The position numbers and the translations under genes are program-made. From Leishmania mexicana MHOM/GT/2001/U1103 (taxonomy: Eukaryota; Euglenozoa; Kinetoplastea; Trypanosomatida; Trypanosomatidae), in assembly GCF_000234665.1 (NCBI RefSeq), contig NC_018312.1, positions 801,791 to 865,790 on the forward strand: a stretch of 64,000 bases of DNA, written 5' to 3'. The notes under the pieces are model-generated. The model ran no database searches. It saw only the letters and a list, made by a program, of their open reading frames with translations, and had not been told where the DNA came from. Below, in pieces: positions 51,688 through 63,800 of this stretch (its first letter is position 1; every line of letters begins with the position of its first letter).

Positions 51688-53529
51688 ATGTTCAGCGCTT
51701 CTTCCTCTCCGGCACTACCAGTTACGCTGGGACACGGCTACGCTGCAGCGGTGCGGCAGACTTCCCCAACCAGTGCTGTGAGGCACTCGATCAGCCGCAC
51801 TGCCGTTGTCGGCGCGGCTGCGGTGGCCCTTGGCGTGTCTGCAGTCCTTGGTGGCTCTCTTCTTTATGTGTCTTTGCACCGTGCGGAGAGTGCAGCGTCT
51901 GAGGCGGGCATCGGCTCGTCGTGGTGGTCGCGTGTTGCGCAACGTCTGCGGATCTGCAGCTGTGACAATGAGGAGGGAGACGACGCCTTCGCCACCGGCA
52001 AAGGCGCAGAAAAGTTGTTCGACGAAGAGAGGATCAAGGCACGGCAGAAGCTTCCGCGCGGCAAGGCGAAGGCCGCGGCACCCAGTCGCGCATCCACTGC
52101 CATCATCACCGCTGGTGCTGGTGCCGCCGCTGCCACGGTTTCGGCTGCTTTACCGAAACTTGCGGGCTCAGCGCGACCGGTCTCGGAGGCAAAAGAGGCG
52201 CTCACCATGCTGACCAACACCGAGGAGATTCGGGAACGAGAGCAGTACATTAAATTGGTGCGGGCACTTCTGCAGCGTGAGGCGGGCATTGCGTACGATG
52301 ACGACGACGACAGCTCCACCAGCTCAGACTCCACAGATGTATCGTTGAATTATCACCTGGCCACCGCGATGGAAGGGAACGCGCGGGATGAACTGCTGAT
52401 GGCATTTTCCGCCTACGGCGACTTCAGCGACGGCGCCGTCTACGGCAGCTCGATCCAGGGTGGCGGCGACGAGAATGCCGCGGACTTGCAGCTGAACATC
52501 ATGATCAAGACCCTCGAGTATCTGGACATGTCGAATGAGCGCGAGAAGCTGCGAAGTCGCCGCATTGCCATGTACCGCGAGGCCGGCCACGCCACACCGG
52601 TCTCCTCCATTGACGCAGCCGAGGGGGGTAGGGATGGCGGTGAGCTCGACGAAGACGGAGATGTAGTGGAGGACCCTATGGACCTTCAACTCGCCGCTCG
52701 CTACGCTGCTGCCCATTACGGACTGACCAGACCCATGGACGAGCGGGATGACGATGAGGGGGATGGGGGAGAATACCCGAGCGCCATGGAGCGGCAGGCA
52801 CAGCGCTTCCAGTCGACGCTGCTGCGCTCATCCAAGATGAAGATGTCGGCGGACGACCGAATGAACACCGATGACTCGGTCCTGGATCGCATTCTCGGTG
52901 AGGGTCTCGCGATGCGGGCGAGTCCTGCCATGCCGGGCACTGCGCGCAACGGGTACGCCGCCATGCTGACTGATCGTGCCGACATGATGGAGGACGGATG
53001 GGAGGCCGAGGATGACGACGAGGAGGTGGAGCTCATGGCGTACCTGCAGCAGGCGGACAACGCCCAGCACTTCTACTCACGTGAGGAAATGCGACGTGCC
53101 AGGCGCGACCCGGCGAGCGACATCCGCATTGTCGGGATGGATGACAATGCTTTCGGCGAGGACGACACGGAGAGTGAGTGGGAGGACGAGGCGGGCGACG
53201 AAGACGGGGAGGACGATGCCGAGGTGGATGAAGAGGACGACCTCGCCGCTGCCGTGCCGTGGAGCCGCCGCGACAAGCGGGAATTTGAGAGGGAGCTGTT
53301 CTCGCGCGTCCGCCACTTGGCGAAGAGCTTCGCCCTCACGAACGCCATGGCAGAGCGGGAGGTGTCAAAAGAGGACGCCCGGAAGCAGGCGGCACGGGAG
53401 CAGCGACGTCAGCATGGCGCTCAGTCTAGTGCGAAGGCCGCAGTCGACCTTGCCCCTGTCGCCGCGGCGGACGACCTCGCGGAAGGCACTGAGGAGTGGG
53501 AAGACGAGGCAGACTGGGAGGACGCGTAA
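51688..53529 (+). CDS. Unknown acidic protein with one N-terminal membrane segment
   Basis: 613 residues from the ATG at 51688 (five earlier codons begin with GTG). A hydrophobic Ala/Gly/Val-rich helix spans about 38-62 (TAVVGAAAVALGVSAVLGGS), preceded by a Ser/Arg-rich stretch that could be a mitochondrial presequence. A second Ala-rich stretch (about 133-155) is weaker. The rest is hydrophilic with several acidic runs (DDDDDSSTSS, EDDDEEVE, GDEDGEDDAEVDEEDD) and ends in EEWEDEADWEDA. Regular charged helices, such as REQYIKLVRALLQRE and WSRRDKREFERELFSRVRHL, punctuate the acidic parts. No family recognised. A single-pass protein with a large acidic soluble domain is the best description. Confidence 0.72.
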   Translation: MFSASSSPALPVTLGHGYAAAVRQTSPTSAVRHSISRTAVVGAAAVALGVSAVLGGSLLYVSLHRAESAASEAGIGSSWWSRVAQRLRICSCDNEEGDDAFATGKGAEKLFDEERIKARQKLPRGKAKAAAPSRASTAIITAGAGAAAATVSAALPKLAGSARPVSEAKEALTMLTNTEEIREREQYIKLVRALLQREAGIAYDDDDDSSTSSDSTDVSLNYHLATAMEGNARDELLMAFSAYGDFSDGAVYGSSIQGGGDENAADLQLNIMIKTLEYLDMSNEREKLRSRRIAMYREAGHATPVSSIDAAEGGRDGGELDEDGDVVEDPMDLQLAARYAAAHYGLTRPMDERDDDEGDGGEYPSAMERQAQRFQSTLLRSSKMKMSADDRMNTDDSVLDRILGEGLAMRASPAMPGTARNGYAAMLTDRADMMEDGWEAEDDDEEVELMAYLQQADNAQHFYSREEMRRARRDPASDIRIVGMDDNAFGEDDTESEWEDEAGDEDGEDDAEVDEEDDLAAAVPWSRRDKREFERELFSRVRHLAKSFALTNAMAEREVSKEDARKQAAREQRRQHGAQSSAKAAVDLAPVAAADDLAEGTEEWEDEADWEDA

Positions 53530-54513
53530 CGGTGCGAGCTTGGAGGCGTCGCCCCCTCATGCCGCACAAATTCTACCGCCCAAACGCCCAATGCTTGTCC
53601 CTTTTCCTTTCGCGATTTTCGCAGACATTAACCACGATGAAAGGTGCCGCATTCACATCATTCATAACACACACACACACACGCACACACACACCTCCCT
53701 TCCTCACCGTCGAAAAAAAAAATCAACGAATCAACAACGGCAGGCCAAGCGGAGCACACACGGGGAATAGACCCGCATTCTATGTGTAGCGTAGCGGCAG
53801 GGAGAGGGGGACTGAGTGCATCGGAGGCGAAGCGCGGCGTAGCGCGAGCACTGCCGCACGGGAGCGCAGCACAGACGATGCTGCCCTTTCTTCACCTTCG
53901 TGATCGTTACATGTGATAGCGGAAAGGAGGGCGGGGAGTCGAGGCGAGGGGGGGGTGACGGTGATGCGGCGCTTCTCATGATGTATCATCAACTGAAATG
54001 CCCCCAAATCTCTTCAACGTAAGCGTGTGCTTCTCACGCTGTCTTCTGGTCGACACGGCTGTGCCTTGGCACTGAAGGACGCGGCTACTCGCGTTTGCCT
54101 GCTGCGTTGTCTTTCGCCTTGACGTTCGCACACTTTCTCCACATTGCACCAACACCGCTGCAAGGCGACTAAGGAGAAGACAGCACAGGACGATTTTTCT
54201 CTGCGCACATAAAGGGACTGTGCCCCCTCTGCCTCTGCGCGCGAGTAGCACTCCTTGCAGCGTTCAAGCCTCATAGAAGTAAAGCCTTTGCCTTCGCTCA
54301 AAGACGCCCTCCATAGATCGGTGGACGAAGCGCGTTCCCGCCGGCAGACTCACCCAACCGCATACATACAGCCGAGGCATACATCAACGTCGCCGTCGCT
54401 CTCATCCAACGAGTCGCGGTCGGGCACATACATTCTACTCCTAAACGACACACCGTGCTGCTCGAGTGCGCGGACCTAGGACACCCCCCTCCCTCCCTCT
54501 GCTACTTCCCACA
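53530..54513 (+). other. Intergenic region
   Basis: About 1 kb. CA repeats at 53666-53692 followed by an A run (53712-53722); a C/T-rich run (54481-54508) directly before the next ATG is the likely pyrimidine tract. No gene recognised. Confidence 0.45.
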
Positions 54514-56322
54514 ATGCTGACGTCGACGGAGGAGGCCTACACAGAGTACCTGGAGCGTCGGATGGTGGCGGGCGGCGTGGATGCCGCCATCGTGCGCGTG
54601 ACACTACAGCAGATGGGCTTCGATGAAAAGACAATAGCAGCCATGATGGGGGACACCGGTGCCTACTCTTTGCCCTTCTCCATGACCAGCAGCGCCTCCT
54701 CCACCACGTCCACGTCGATCTCCTCAGTCAAGAAGCCGAGTCGAGCGTCCGGGTTCTCCGCCGCCACCTCCACCCCCTCGGCTCCATCAGAGATGGGGGA
54801 TACGGCTCAGTTCCACCGTGTCGTCACCACGCCCGTTCAGTCCGATGCTGACACCCCCACCGCTGCTTCTGCGACTGCCACTCAGCTGACTCCAGCGCCT
54901 CCTTCGATCGTTCATGAGAGCAAGAACAGTGTAAGCGACGCAAATCATCCGTACACATCGTCTCTCTCTTCCATGGCTGCTGCCGCCGGTGCTGCTCCGT
55001 CACCCCCTTCCTCCACTGCTTCGTTGTCTGCGCCATCGCGCACCTTGGCCGCAGGCACCGTTGCAGGGGCAGCGGAGGGTTTTGATGTCGACCACCACTC
55101 TGGTGCGGTGCTCTCTTCGCGGAGCCATGCTGAATCATCTGTGCGTGGGACGGACGTGAAACAGGACTGTGCGGTCACTCTTGCCTCTGGTACATCGTCG
55201 TCCACACCTTCTGAGCCTGTGGCTGTGTCAGCTGAAGAGCACGCTCCGCTCACTGCCGCCGAGCGCAACATTCTCGCAGGGTGGATGCGCGAGTACCACG
55301 CACTCATGCTATCCCCAGCACTGCCGCGCCGAGCGCCACGCTCACGCGCCGACGCGACATCTTCCTCGACGGCGCTTTTATTGCGAAAGGAGACGCCATT
55401 CGACGAGTTTCATGCTCTCCCATCCGCAGCCGCATGCTGCGTGTGCAACGAGAGCGACGAGCACGGTGACGCCGGTGACGCCGGTGCCGCCTTGCACGAC
55501 GGGAGTGCTGCGCCGCCACTGCAACGGTGGAGCGAAGGCGCCGCTCGCGTGCCGAGAAAGGTGGAAGACAGCGTCTCTTCTGTCGCCGGCAGCGATGGAG
55601 CGACATCCTCTAACTGCTCCGCTTTCGCCCGCACCGAAGGTGAACATCCTCCCTACTTCAGCGAGGTGCTGCGCCAGGACGGCGCGATCGTTGGAGGGAA
55701 GGCTCAGGGTGGAGTTGCAGACCCGTTTTCTGCGCGCCACTATCGCTCAGCGTCTCAACCGCTCTATCGGGCTGCTCGCAGTGCCGTACCGTCACCCATT
55801 CGGCGCGCTGTCCCCAAAGCGAAATCGTCCGTGTTTGTTCCAACATGTGGCATAGGTGTTCCTCGTTTCGCCGCCGGATGTGTCCGCTGCAACTTCGACG
55901 TGGCGCAGTGCCGGCACCCGTATCGAGAGGCACAGAATGTGCGCATCGTGCGTGCGTCTCACGTTGCCGTGACGAATAATGGGGGGTACAATCACCGTAG
56001 GATTGCCCAGTCGTGCTGTCAAGCTCGCCAGGTCGACGCGGCTCGACAAGCCCAGCAAACGGCTCGGGCGCAGCCCACGAGCGGCCGCCTTGCTCCCGTC
56101 ATGCACGCCCCTGTCGGAATGACGGTGCAGCCGAGAGCCGGGCTGGCAAGTGGGCGGCAGATGAGCACGCTGCCGGTCAAGGCCATGACGGACCGGGTAA
56201 AGTTGGCGCAATATTACCGGTATCAGTGGGAGGAGCAGGAACGACGCTCTAGTGCTGCAGGGAGAGGCGCCGCATGGGATGCCCGATACGCGCTGCTAAG
56301 TTGCGCGGGCTGGACTGGGTAG
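54514..56322 (+). CDS. Unknown Ser/Ala-rich protein, 602 residues
   Basis: Starts at ATG 54514 (MLTSTEEAYTEYLERRMVAG), which follows a C/T tract; the earlier GTG-led codons were rejected. The first 45 residues form a small helical unit (VDAAIVRVTLQQMGFDEKTI) with the look of a UBA-like or related three-helix motif, but this is not certain. Residues about 50-430 are mostly Ser/Thr/Ala/Pro-rich and probably disordered. A Cys cluster at about residues 441-470 (TCGIGVPRFAAGCVRCNFDV, then AQC) could bind zinc. The C-terminal 50 residues are more ordered (MTDRVKLAQYYRYQWEEQER). No named family recognised. Confidence 0.7.
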   Translation: MLTSTEEAYTEYLERRMVAGGVDAAIVRVTLQQMGFDEKTIAAMMGDTGAYSLPFSMTSSASSTTSTSISSVKKPSRASGFSAATSTPSAPSEMGDTAQFHRVVTTPVQSDADTPTAASATATQLTPAPPSIVHESKNSVSDANHPYTSSLSSMAAAAGAAPSPPSSTASLSAPSRTLAAGTVAGAAEGFDVDHHSGAVLSSRSHAESSVRGTDVKQDCAVTLASGTSSSTPSEPVAVSAEEHAPLTAAERNILAGWMREYHALMLSPALPRRAPRSRADATSSSTALLLRKETPFDEFHALPSAAACCVCNESDEHGDAGDAGAALHDGSAAPPLQRWSEGAARVPRKVEDSVSSVAGSDGATSSNCSAFARTEGEHPPYFSEVLRQDGAIVGGKAQGGVADPFSARHYRSASQPLYRAARSAVPSPIRRAVPKAKSSVFVPTCGIGVPRFAAGCVRCNFDVAQCRHPYREAQNVRIVRASHVAVTNNGGYNHRRIAQSCCQARQVDAARQAQQTARAQPTSGRLAPVMHAPVGMTVQPRAGLASGRQMSTLPVKAMTDRVKLAQYYRYQWEEQERRSSAAGRGAAWDARYALLSCAGWTG

Positions 56323-57916
56323 GCACACCTCCTGCTTTATGTGAGCTGCCCACTCGTTTCCTGAGTTTAGTGGTGGTGTTGGGGCCGTCAAGACTGGAAA
56401 TATGGAGCGAGATGGAAGCGCATAACGCGCCACCCTTTTCCCGGAGTCATTCATCGGCACACACACACACACACACATAGACAATCGGTAGAAGGGGTCT
56501 AGTTCTCTTTTGTATTTCTTCGCTCTGCTCCTCGTACACATGCGCGCGCAAACACACTCACACACACCATACCGGGAGGGTGGAGGTAAGGAAGATGAAG
56601 GGTGAGGGTGGTGGTGGTGGGGCTCTTTGAGGCTACTCTGCCGCTGTTCGCTGGATCGTCTACGTGCACAGGCGGGGATGCAGGAGCACAGGCACTACAG
56701 AGGCTTTCGCGGGCTCGCACTGCACCTCATTTTTGTTCCGCGTGAGCTCTTGGACAGCCTTCACACTCACTCCCACGTGTTTGTGTTTCTTCTTTCACCC
56801 CCGCTGCGATCACAGAAAAGTATGCACTCGCGCGAACGTGTGCGTGTGTGCGGAGTTTTGTACGCGGGGCGACTTGGATGACCTTCCTCGCGAGAGCCCT
56901 GCTCTTCTTACCGTCATCCCCTCCCATACCCTACACGGACAATGATGGATACCCTAACCCCGCAAGTATGTGGGCCCACACAGCGCATCTGCCCGTCTCG
57001 CTATCGTTGGGGCATTTTCGAGCAGCATTGGCCACCTCGCTTCTGACGGCCCAATCCGCCGCTCTCCATGCCATCAGGATGTCTCGAGTGCTCAATCTCG
57101 CGCCGCGATGCTCCGTGTCACATCGTACTGCTGCAGCACGGACATCTGCACTGCGTGAGGTCCAACAAACCAGCGTGTGGAGGATCCCTAACCGAGACTG
57201 CGCCACCCCCCGCCTTCTGACCTCTGTTGGCCCGTGCGCTCTATTCTGAGCTCCTTCTTCCATTGTCGTGCCTGTGCGTCTGCACGTTTTTCCCCCTCCC
57301 TTTCGCGCAACACTGACTGCAGAACGGCGGCGGCGTAGCTCAACACAGGTCAAATCTTCTCTTCTACCGTCGCCCGTGGCATTATTCAGCAAAAAGCGCG
57401 CGCGCGTGGGTGTTGTTGCGCTTGACTGGGAAGAAACAGAAGGGCATCTGCGGAGAGACAGAGGAGAACAGAAAACTGAAGCTCGCGTGTGTTTCACACG
57501 TACTCTCTGCCTCTGCACAAGTCCCGACTTCCCTCTGTTGACGGCGCCTGCGTATGTGTTGCAGCATCATACCAATAACTCCACGCACGTACACTTCTGC
57601 GCAGATACTTAGATACACACACAGACACACGTACTCCCTCTCGCTTGACGACACGAAGTAACGGCGGCGGACTGCGCGGACGAGAGAGGCAACAACTGAT
57701 ACCGCCATCGAATTTGGCACGTTATTAGAAACCCTCAAGGGGAGCGGGACGGGTTGCCGACAGCACCAGTGCGTTGCTAAACCACAATAGAGGCAGAAGC
57801 CGCACGGACTTGATTTCAGCCGCCTGCGTGCTTCTCGTCATCACAGTGACGTGCGCGCGAACTGAGGAACTCCCCTAGGTTGAACTGTATCTGCGTAACT
57901 GTGGCAAATCTTCGTT
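56323..57916 (+). other. Intergenic region before the FG nucleoporin gene
   Basis: About 1.6 kb. A CA repeat at 56459-56478. The frame at 56848-57249 starts with GTG and has no family similarity. No clear gene. Confidence 0.4.
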
Positions 57917-59938
57917 ATGTCGTTCGGCGGCTTTGGGACGGGGACAGGCGCTGGCGGTTTCGGAGCAAAGCCGGCAACGGCGACTGGCTTCGGCGCAACT
58001 CCATCGACGGGGGCTGGGATTGGCGCAGCAGCTCCTGCGAGCGGCGGTCGCGGCTTCGGAGGCTTTGGCACCGCCGCTACAGCGAACGCGGCCACCGCAA
58101 CGACTGGCGGCTTTGGCGTTGCAGGGGCAACGGGATTCGGTGCAAAACCCGGCTTTGGCACTGCTCCTGCTGCTGGCGGGTTTGGGGCTGCTCCTGCCCC
58201 TGCCGGCGGCTTTGGTGCGGGCGGAGGGCTCGGCACCGGTGTTGCGATTGGAGGCACGAGCGGCTTTGGTTCCACAGCCACCTCCGGTCTCGGTGCCGGC
58301 CGCGGTTGTGGCTTTGGCATGACGGGCGGGTTCGGGAGCACGGCTGCTCCTGCTGCCCCGCCCGCACCGACGGCTCAGCAGTACCCATACCCGGGTATTA
58401 AGGGTCCCGGCAATGCGACCAGCTGGGCACGCGACATTGACTTTTCTCAAGTGACGGAGCAGGTCCGCTTCGAGGCACTACCGCAGCCGCTGCAGCAGCA
58501 CCTGATGGAGCTGCGGAGTTTCATGCACGCCGAGCGGAACGCGGCCAAGAAGGTGTATTTGTACTTCAATGAGTCTGATGGCGCGGATTCGGCTGCCGCT
58601 GCGACAGCCAACGGCGTCGCCGGGAGCTCTGCCGCCACCGCGTCTTCCTCCAGTTATCGCAAACTCCTTGCCCAGATGGCAGCGCTGAAGGGTGGCGGCA
58701 ACCGTGCCGTCGATCTTGTTGCGGTGCACTGCAACCATCATGAAGGGCAAGCTCGTCGTCAGCTGCAGCGGCTCGAGAAGTTGGAGGCCAGCATCCGCGA
58801 CTACGAGCGGCACGTGTGGGAGCCGTTGCTGGAGCAAGGGCTGCCGTCATCGCTGGCCGGCAGTGGAATGAACCTCCGCGGCGGCGCATATCGTCCCGCC
58901 GCGAGCAACGGTGCCGCCTCTCCTTTTGTGTCTTTGGTCGAGGAGTTGAGCCGTCGCATGGACCACGTTAGCAGCGCTCTCACTGAGTTGGAGGCCACAC
59001 TGGTACCGCCAGGTCGTCCTCTGCGCGGCGCCGGCGTGAGTGGTCGTCACGGTCACCACAACGGCAGCGCCATCCCGAACGACACAATTGCTCAGATCAA
59101 CGCCGCCCTCTTGTACGAGTTGAACCAACTACGGGATTCCTCCTGTGTGGCCGCGCATCTGCACGGTCGCACCGACATTGCCCGCGAATTCTTCACGCGC
59201 CAGTACGGACAAGCGGAGGCGGACGTGCTCTTCGCCGATACCGAACAACAGCGCAACGGCATGGCTCTTTTCCGTCGGGCATCGCCGTCGACGTACTTTG
59301 ACATTCCTCCGCTCCCACAGCAGCCGCAGCTGCCCGCTGCGACACCGGCTGCGGTGACCACCACGAGCGGCGCTGCACCGATCACCGGGTTTGGGGCAGG
59401 CGCCACCTCTGCGCTTGGTGGAGGTTTCGGCGCAACATCCGGTGGTGGCCTCTTCGGGGCATCCTCCACCGCTGGCACAGCTGGAAAGGCGACGACTGGA
59501 GGATTCGGTGCTCCTGCAACGGCTGCGGCCGCACCCGCAGGCGGTGGTGCGGTAGTTGGCGTTGGCTTTGGCGTGGCTGCACCAGCCGCACCAGCTGCTA
59601 CAGGCTTCGGTGCCGCAGCAGGTGGAACAACATCGACTTCAGCGACGGGCGGGTTTGGCGCCGCTCCAGCGGCAGGTCTGGCCCCGGCCACTGGCGGTTT
59701 CGGGGCAGCACCAGCGACTGGGGGCTTTGGGGTTGCTTTAGCTTCTGCCACTGCTGCACCGGCTGCTACTGGTGCTCTCCCCTCGGCGCCATCCATGGTC
59801 CCTGCGGCCCCTGGTGCTGCGCCGACTGCCTTCAACTTGGGCGGTGGCCCTGAAGCTACTGGGACTGGCTTTGGGATGGCACCGGGCAAGTCTGGGGCTG
59901 GGGACTCTGACGATCGCCCATCTCAGCGGACCCGTTAA
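57917..59938 (+). CDS. FG-repeat nucleoporin, Nup58/Nup45-like
   Basis: 673 residues with two FG-rich regions around a structured middle. Residues 1 to about 150 hold many GFG and FG dipeptides in Gly/Ala/Thr-rich spacers. Residues about 155-450 are helical with heptad-like stretches, such as LPQPLQQHLMELRSFMHAER and HHEGQARRQLQRLEKLEASI. Residues about 485-660 again carry FG repeats. FG - coiled coil - FG is the layout of Nup58/Nup45 of the central channel (Nup62) complex. In T. brucei this complex is built from several FG proteins of similar design, so which one this corresponds to is not decided here. The protein would line the nuclear pore and bind transport receptors. Start at the first ATG, giving MSFGGFG. 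Confidence 0.85.
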   Translation: MSFGGFGTGTGAGGFGAKPATATGFGATPSTGAGIGAAAPASGGRGFGGFGTAATANAATATTGGFGVAGATGFGAKPGFGTAPAAGGFGAAPAPAGGFGAGGGLGTGVAIGGTSGFGSTATSGLGAGRGCGFGMTGGFGSTAAPAAPPAPTAQQYPYPGIKGPGNATSWARDIDFSQVTEQVRFEALPQPLQQHLMELRSFMHAERNAAKKVYLYFNESDGADSAAAATANGVAGSSAATASSSSYRKLLAQMAALKGGGNRAVDLVAVHCNHHEGQARRQLQRLEKLEASIRDYERHVWEPLLEQGLPSSLAGSGMNLRGGAYRPAASNGAASPFVSLVEELSRRMDHVSSALTELEATLVPPGRPLRGAGVSGRHGHHNGSAIPNDTIAQINAALLYELNQLRDSSCVAAHLHGRTDIAREFFTRQYGQAEADVLFADTEQQRNGMALFRRASPSTYFDIPPLPQQPQLPAATPAAVTTTSGAAPITGFGAGATSALGGGFGATSGGGLFGASSTAGTAGKATTGGFGAPATAAAAPAGGGAVVGVGFGVAAPAAPAATGFGAAAGGTTSTSATGGFGAAPAAGLAPATGGFGAAPATGGFGVALASATAAPAATGALPSAPSMVPAAPGAAPTAFNLGGGPEATGTGFGMAPGKSGAGDSDDRPSQRTR

Positions 59939-60838
59939 TAAGCGAATTATGCGTGCTGTTGTGTGTGGTAGTGCGTTGCCCCCTCCCTCATGTGCGCATG
60001 TGCGGGAGATGCGTGACAAGGCGGGAGGAGGTTGGGGCTGGGAAGCCTGTAAGTGCAGTGTGTGCCGAGGGATGGTGACAGTGGTAAGCAAGAACGGAAG
60101 GGCAGGAAAGATGGGAGGGCCATGGACAGAGCCGCATGCCCTCGCTTCAGCACCGTCGGATCGTCTGGCACCTCTCAGAGGCAGCCGCATTCATGCGTGA
60201 CGGAGACGCAACGCCCGCATCGAGCAAAGTTCTTCACTCGAACTCGAACAAGCGAGGTGGCACTATGGCACATGCCTTTGCACACACGCACGGGGGCGAC
60301 TCAGCAGAATAGGAGTGTGCGAGAGGAGGCACCGTCGGTGTCGGCGTTGTTGCCTTTCCTCGTGTGTGTGTGTGTGTCTTTTCTACAACACGCTCCTCTT
60401 CCTATCATCTGCCACACCTCAGGTCTGCGTTGCCTCTCGCGCGAATGCATACACCCGCACGCACCCTCATTAGGGATCACACGAGGCACGGAAGCGGGGG
60501 ACGCTCTTGCCCAGTCACAGACCCGCAACTCTCACCGCCACCGTCTTCCGGCGATGAGCGTGTGCGTGGGCAGGAGGCGGACCTTCTCCCATTTGTGTTC
60601 ACCCCCCAGCCCACACGACACGTGCACGCTCGCCTTGCTTCCTCCTGTTTCTTCTGGCGTACTTGCACGCATGTACCCCTTGCAGGCACCTCTCCCTCCG
60701 CATCCTTCACACGTATGCACCACGCGCATACCTTGACCAGGAACATTAACCACAAACGCACGCACGGAGAGAATCTGTGAGGTGTGCTTGAATAGAAGCA
60801 CCCACAAAACCGCAGCACTGGGCATCTTCGAGACGAGC
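59939..60838 (+). other. Intergenic region before the right-edge gene
   Basis: 0.9 kb, probable 3' UTR of the nucleoporin and leader of the next gene. A (TG) run lies at 60362-60377 and pyrimidine-rich DNA at about 60625-60710. No gene recognised. Confidence 0.4.
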
Positions 60839-63800
60839 ATGCTTCATCGCAGCCGACTTTTACGAGGGCCCGCCGTCACCGCTGCTGCATCGATCTCGGT
60901 TTGCTTCAAGGGCCTGGGAACGTACGACTACCCTTCCTCTTTCACGTGGCCTCCATCGCTGGAGGATGACGGTGATGAGCGAGGGCATGGTGTTTCGCGC
61001 CCTCCAGTGGCGCATTCAGAGCCTCCGCGAGGCAATGCTGGCAGCGCTGAGTACAACAGCCATCGTCGCTCGCCGTTTTCTGTGCTGCGCAGCCGGCAGT
61101 GTCGTGTGGGCCAGTGTGCTTCAGGAGTGTTACCCGCCTCCCACAACACGGCGGCGGCGCCCTGCGCCGGCGGCAGCAGTCACGGGCTAGTCGCGTGCGG
61201 GCATCGCCTGTGCTGCTGCAGTGCGCTCTTCTACCCAGCGCTGTCTCCCTGCTCGTCCTCGTCCTCTGCGCCGCCATCGACGTCTGCCCCGCCGTCGTCT
61301 GCGGAGGAGGGCATGTGGCGGGTGCGGGACGACTTTCTGTGGGCGCTGAAGCTCGCAGATGTTGAGCAACTGCTGCGCACCACCATCGGTGAGGAACTGT
61401 ATGGACGGTTGTTGGGCGTCAGGGGAACGAAGGCGACGGTCGTTCTGACGTGCAACGACCTCCTGACGGCGGCAAAAGAACATGCGGAAGCCTCCAGTGC
61501 AGAGGGAGCTTTGGCTGCGTCAGGTGCATCACTTCCCGCTACGATCCCATACGTGGCGCGCCTGCTGCTGAATGCAGATGAGGACAACCGTATCAAGTGG
61601 CTGCAGGAGGAGTCCACCGCGATGGAGCACCGCGACTACTACGCACGTGCGCCGTCGCTGCGTGCTTTGTTTGTCATGTGGTTGGCACAGCCGCAACAGC
61701 AGCGCGTGCGCGCGGCCGCCGTGAAGGGTGGCTGTGGCGGCACTGCCGCAGGTGATTTGTCCCATGGTGACACTGCCGACGCAGATCGGCGGCTCGGCAC
61801 GGCGTCTACGGCGCGGACGCCGACGTTTCGTATCCCGCCTCCGACAATGGAGGACATCCAGCACATCCTCAGGCGCATGGAGGAGCGGCGTGTCGAGGTG
61901 ACGATGGCCGACATTTCTGCTATCGCTGCGTTCGGTGCGGCTTCGGCTGGGACAGGAACGTCGATCCCCTCTGACGAGTTTTGGGGAGCGATTGTGCGCC
62001 ATCTGCAGCCTCTAAAGCTCTCTCAGGCGCTGAAGGCCTACGCATCGACGCTGTCTCCGCCCGTGAACGACGGCGCCGTGTCGTGCGATGAGGCGCTTGT
62101 CTTGCTACATGTGCTTATTCTTTCGTTGCTACTACGCTACACCTCTGTCGCGAATGCAGAGGTGCCGCCCGCGTCCACGGCACCGCCGCCGTCGGCGTGG
62201 ACCTCGTCCTCCGGCGTTTCTTCCACCCCAGACCCTGCCAACTCAAAACTACTGGCGCCCATGGCCGCCTTCGAAGCGGCGAGTGAGGTAATTCAGCTGC
62301 GCAGGTGCCTTGCACCGTCACGCGAGGGCGATGAGGCCGCAACTCGTGGATCGGCCCACATACCCACGCCTCCCTCCACCGTCTACGAAGCCCTTCTGAA
62401 GCTGTGCGACGAAGTGCTGAAGCACGTGTACGGGCTGGCCGAGCGGTGGCAGCTTTCGGCGACAAGCCCGCATCTACCGGCGTTGACGACGTGGTTTCTG
62501 CGAGAGATGGTGACGAGTGCGGCGTGCGAGTTGCACTTCAAGCGCCTTGTGGACCGAAGCATCACGGAGGCGCTGATTGCACTGGAGAAGAGCGGTCTCG
62601 TGAACCGGTCCTCGATGAACCTCCAGGTGGTGGTGCGTCAGGTGTTGCCGTTGGTGGAGAACTGTGGCAGTGAGGACCTGTGCACATTGGTGCTGACCGA
62701 CGTCGTGTCCGCCCTTGAAGAGAAGGCCCGGCGGGACCCGCGCGCCTTCACTCAGGAGGACATGCTCTATTTGGCAGAGCTGGGAGCTAAGTTGTTCGTC
62801 AGCGGCTCGGCTGACAGCACGGCTGGCAGCTACGGCCTCTTCGACCAGACGGCACGAGGTCAGATGGAGGAGCTGCACGTGATGGACGGGAGCCCGTGGG
62901 CTCTGTGCGTCTCGTCGTACCGCTCCCTGAAAGAGATGATGCAGGGTATTATCCGCGACCAGCGGCGACTGAAGCAGCAGGTGCAGGAGCAGCTCCGGCA
63001 GCTTTCTAGTTCCAGCACCCTCTCTGCTGTGATGACGGGAAGCGCCGAGGCGCAAGGCCGCCATCACGCTCGGCTGGATGGCAACGGTGCCCCCCTCTCC
63101 TCCCCCTCCTCACCCCCAGCCTCTGAGGCTAGCTCTGTTGCCCGCGGTGATGCTGCTGTCCGCCTCGGCGCCATCAGTGCTGCCTCTGAGGCAGCAGGCG
63201 AGGACGACTTCACTAGAGCAGAGGCCGCTGCTCCTTGTGATGGCGCCTCCGCCTCAGCTCCAGCTGGGCCGCCGCGGATCTCTGTGTCACCGATGCTGCG
63301 GCAGCGCTTCCTCATACTGATTGAAGAGCTGGTCAAGGCACAGGTGGCTGAGAGCTCAAACGACTCCGAGCGGCCGATTGTGGTGAGCACCGAGCTCTTC
63401 TCCTTCGTGACGCAGCATGTACCGGTGCCGAACATACAAGACGAATACCGCCGCAAGATTTTTCTGCTCGTGAACGTGGCCGAGGCCCCAGAGACAACAC
63501 GCCGCCGGCTTGCTGAGCGCAGGGAGAAGCGACGGGCCTCTGCAGATGGCAAGGACTACAGGAGACACCGGCGTCGGCGCGTCAGAGGCGACACCAGCGC
63601 CAGCGGCGCAGCTGAGGAGGAGCTGGAGGCAGCCGACAAGGACGCGCATGCGGGACCAGGGCCGGAGAAGGCAGACGTGGGCGACGACCCGCACGGCGGC
63701 GCAAACGATATACCCGCGGAGCTGCGCTTTCTCGTCAGCTCCCTCCCGCTCACGCTGTCGCCGTGGGCGAGTGTCATGATCTTGCGCGAGGTGCTAGCCG

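Noticed and set aside
57841..58341. 166-codon and 191-codon minus frames opposite the nucleoporin
   Set aside because: They mirror the Gly/Ala/Phe repeats of the real gene; Pro/Lys/Ala repeats are the antisense shadow.
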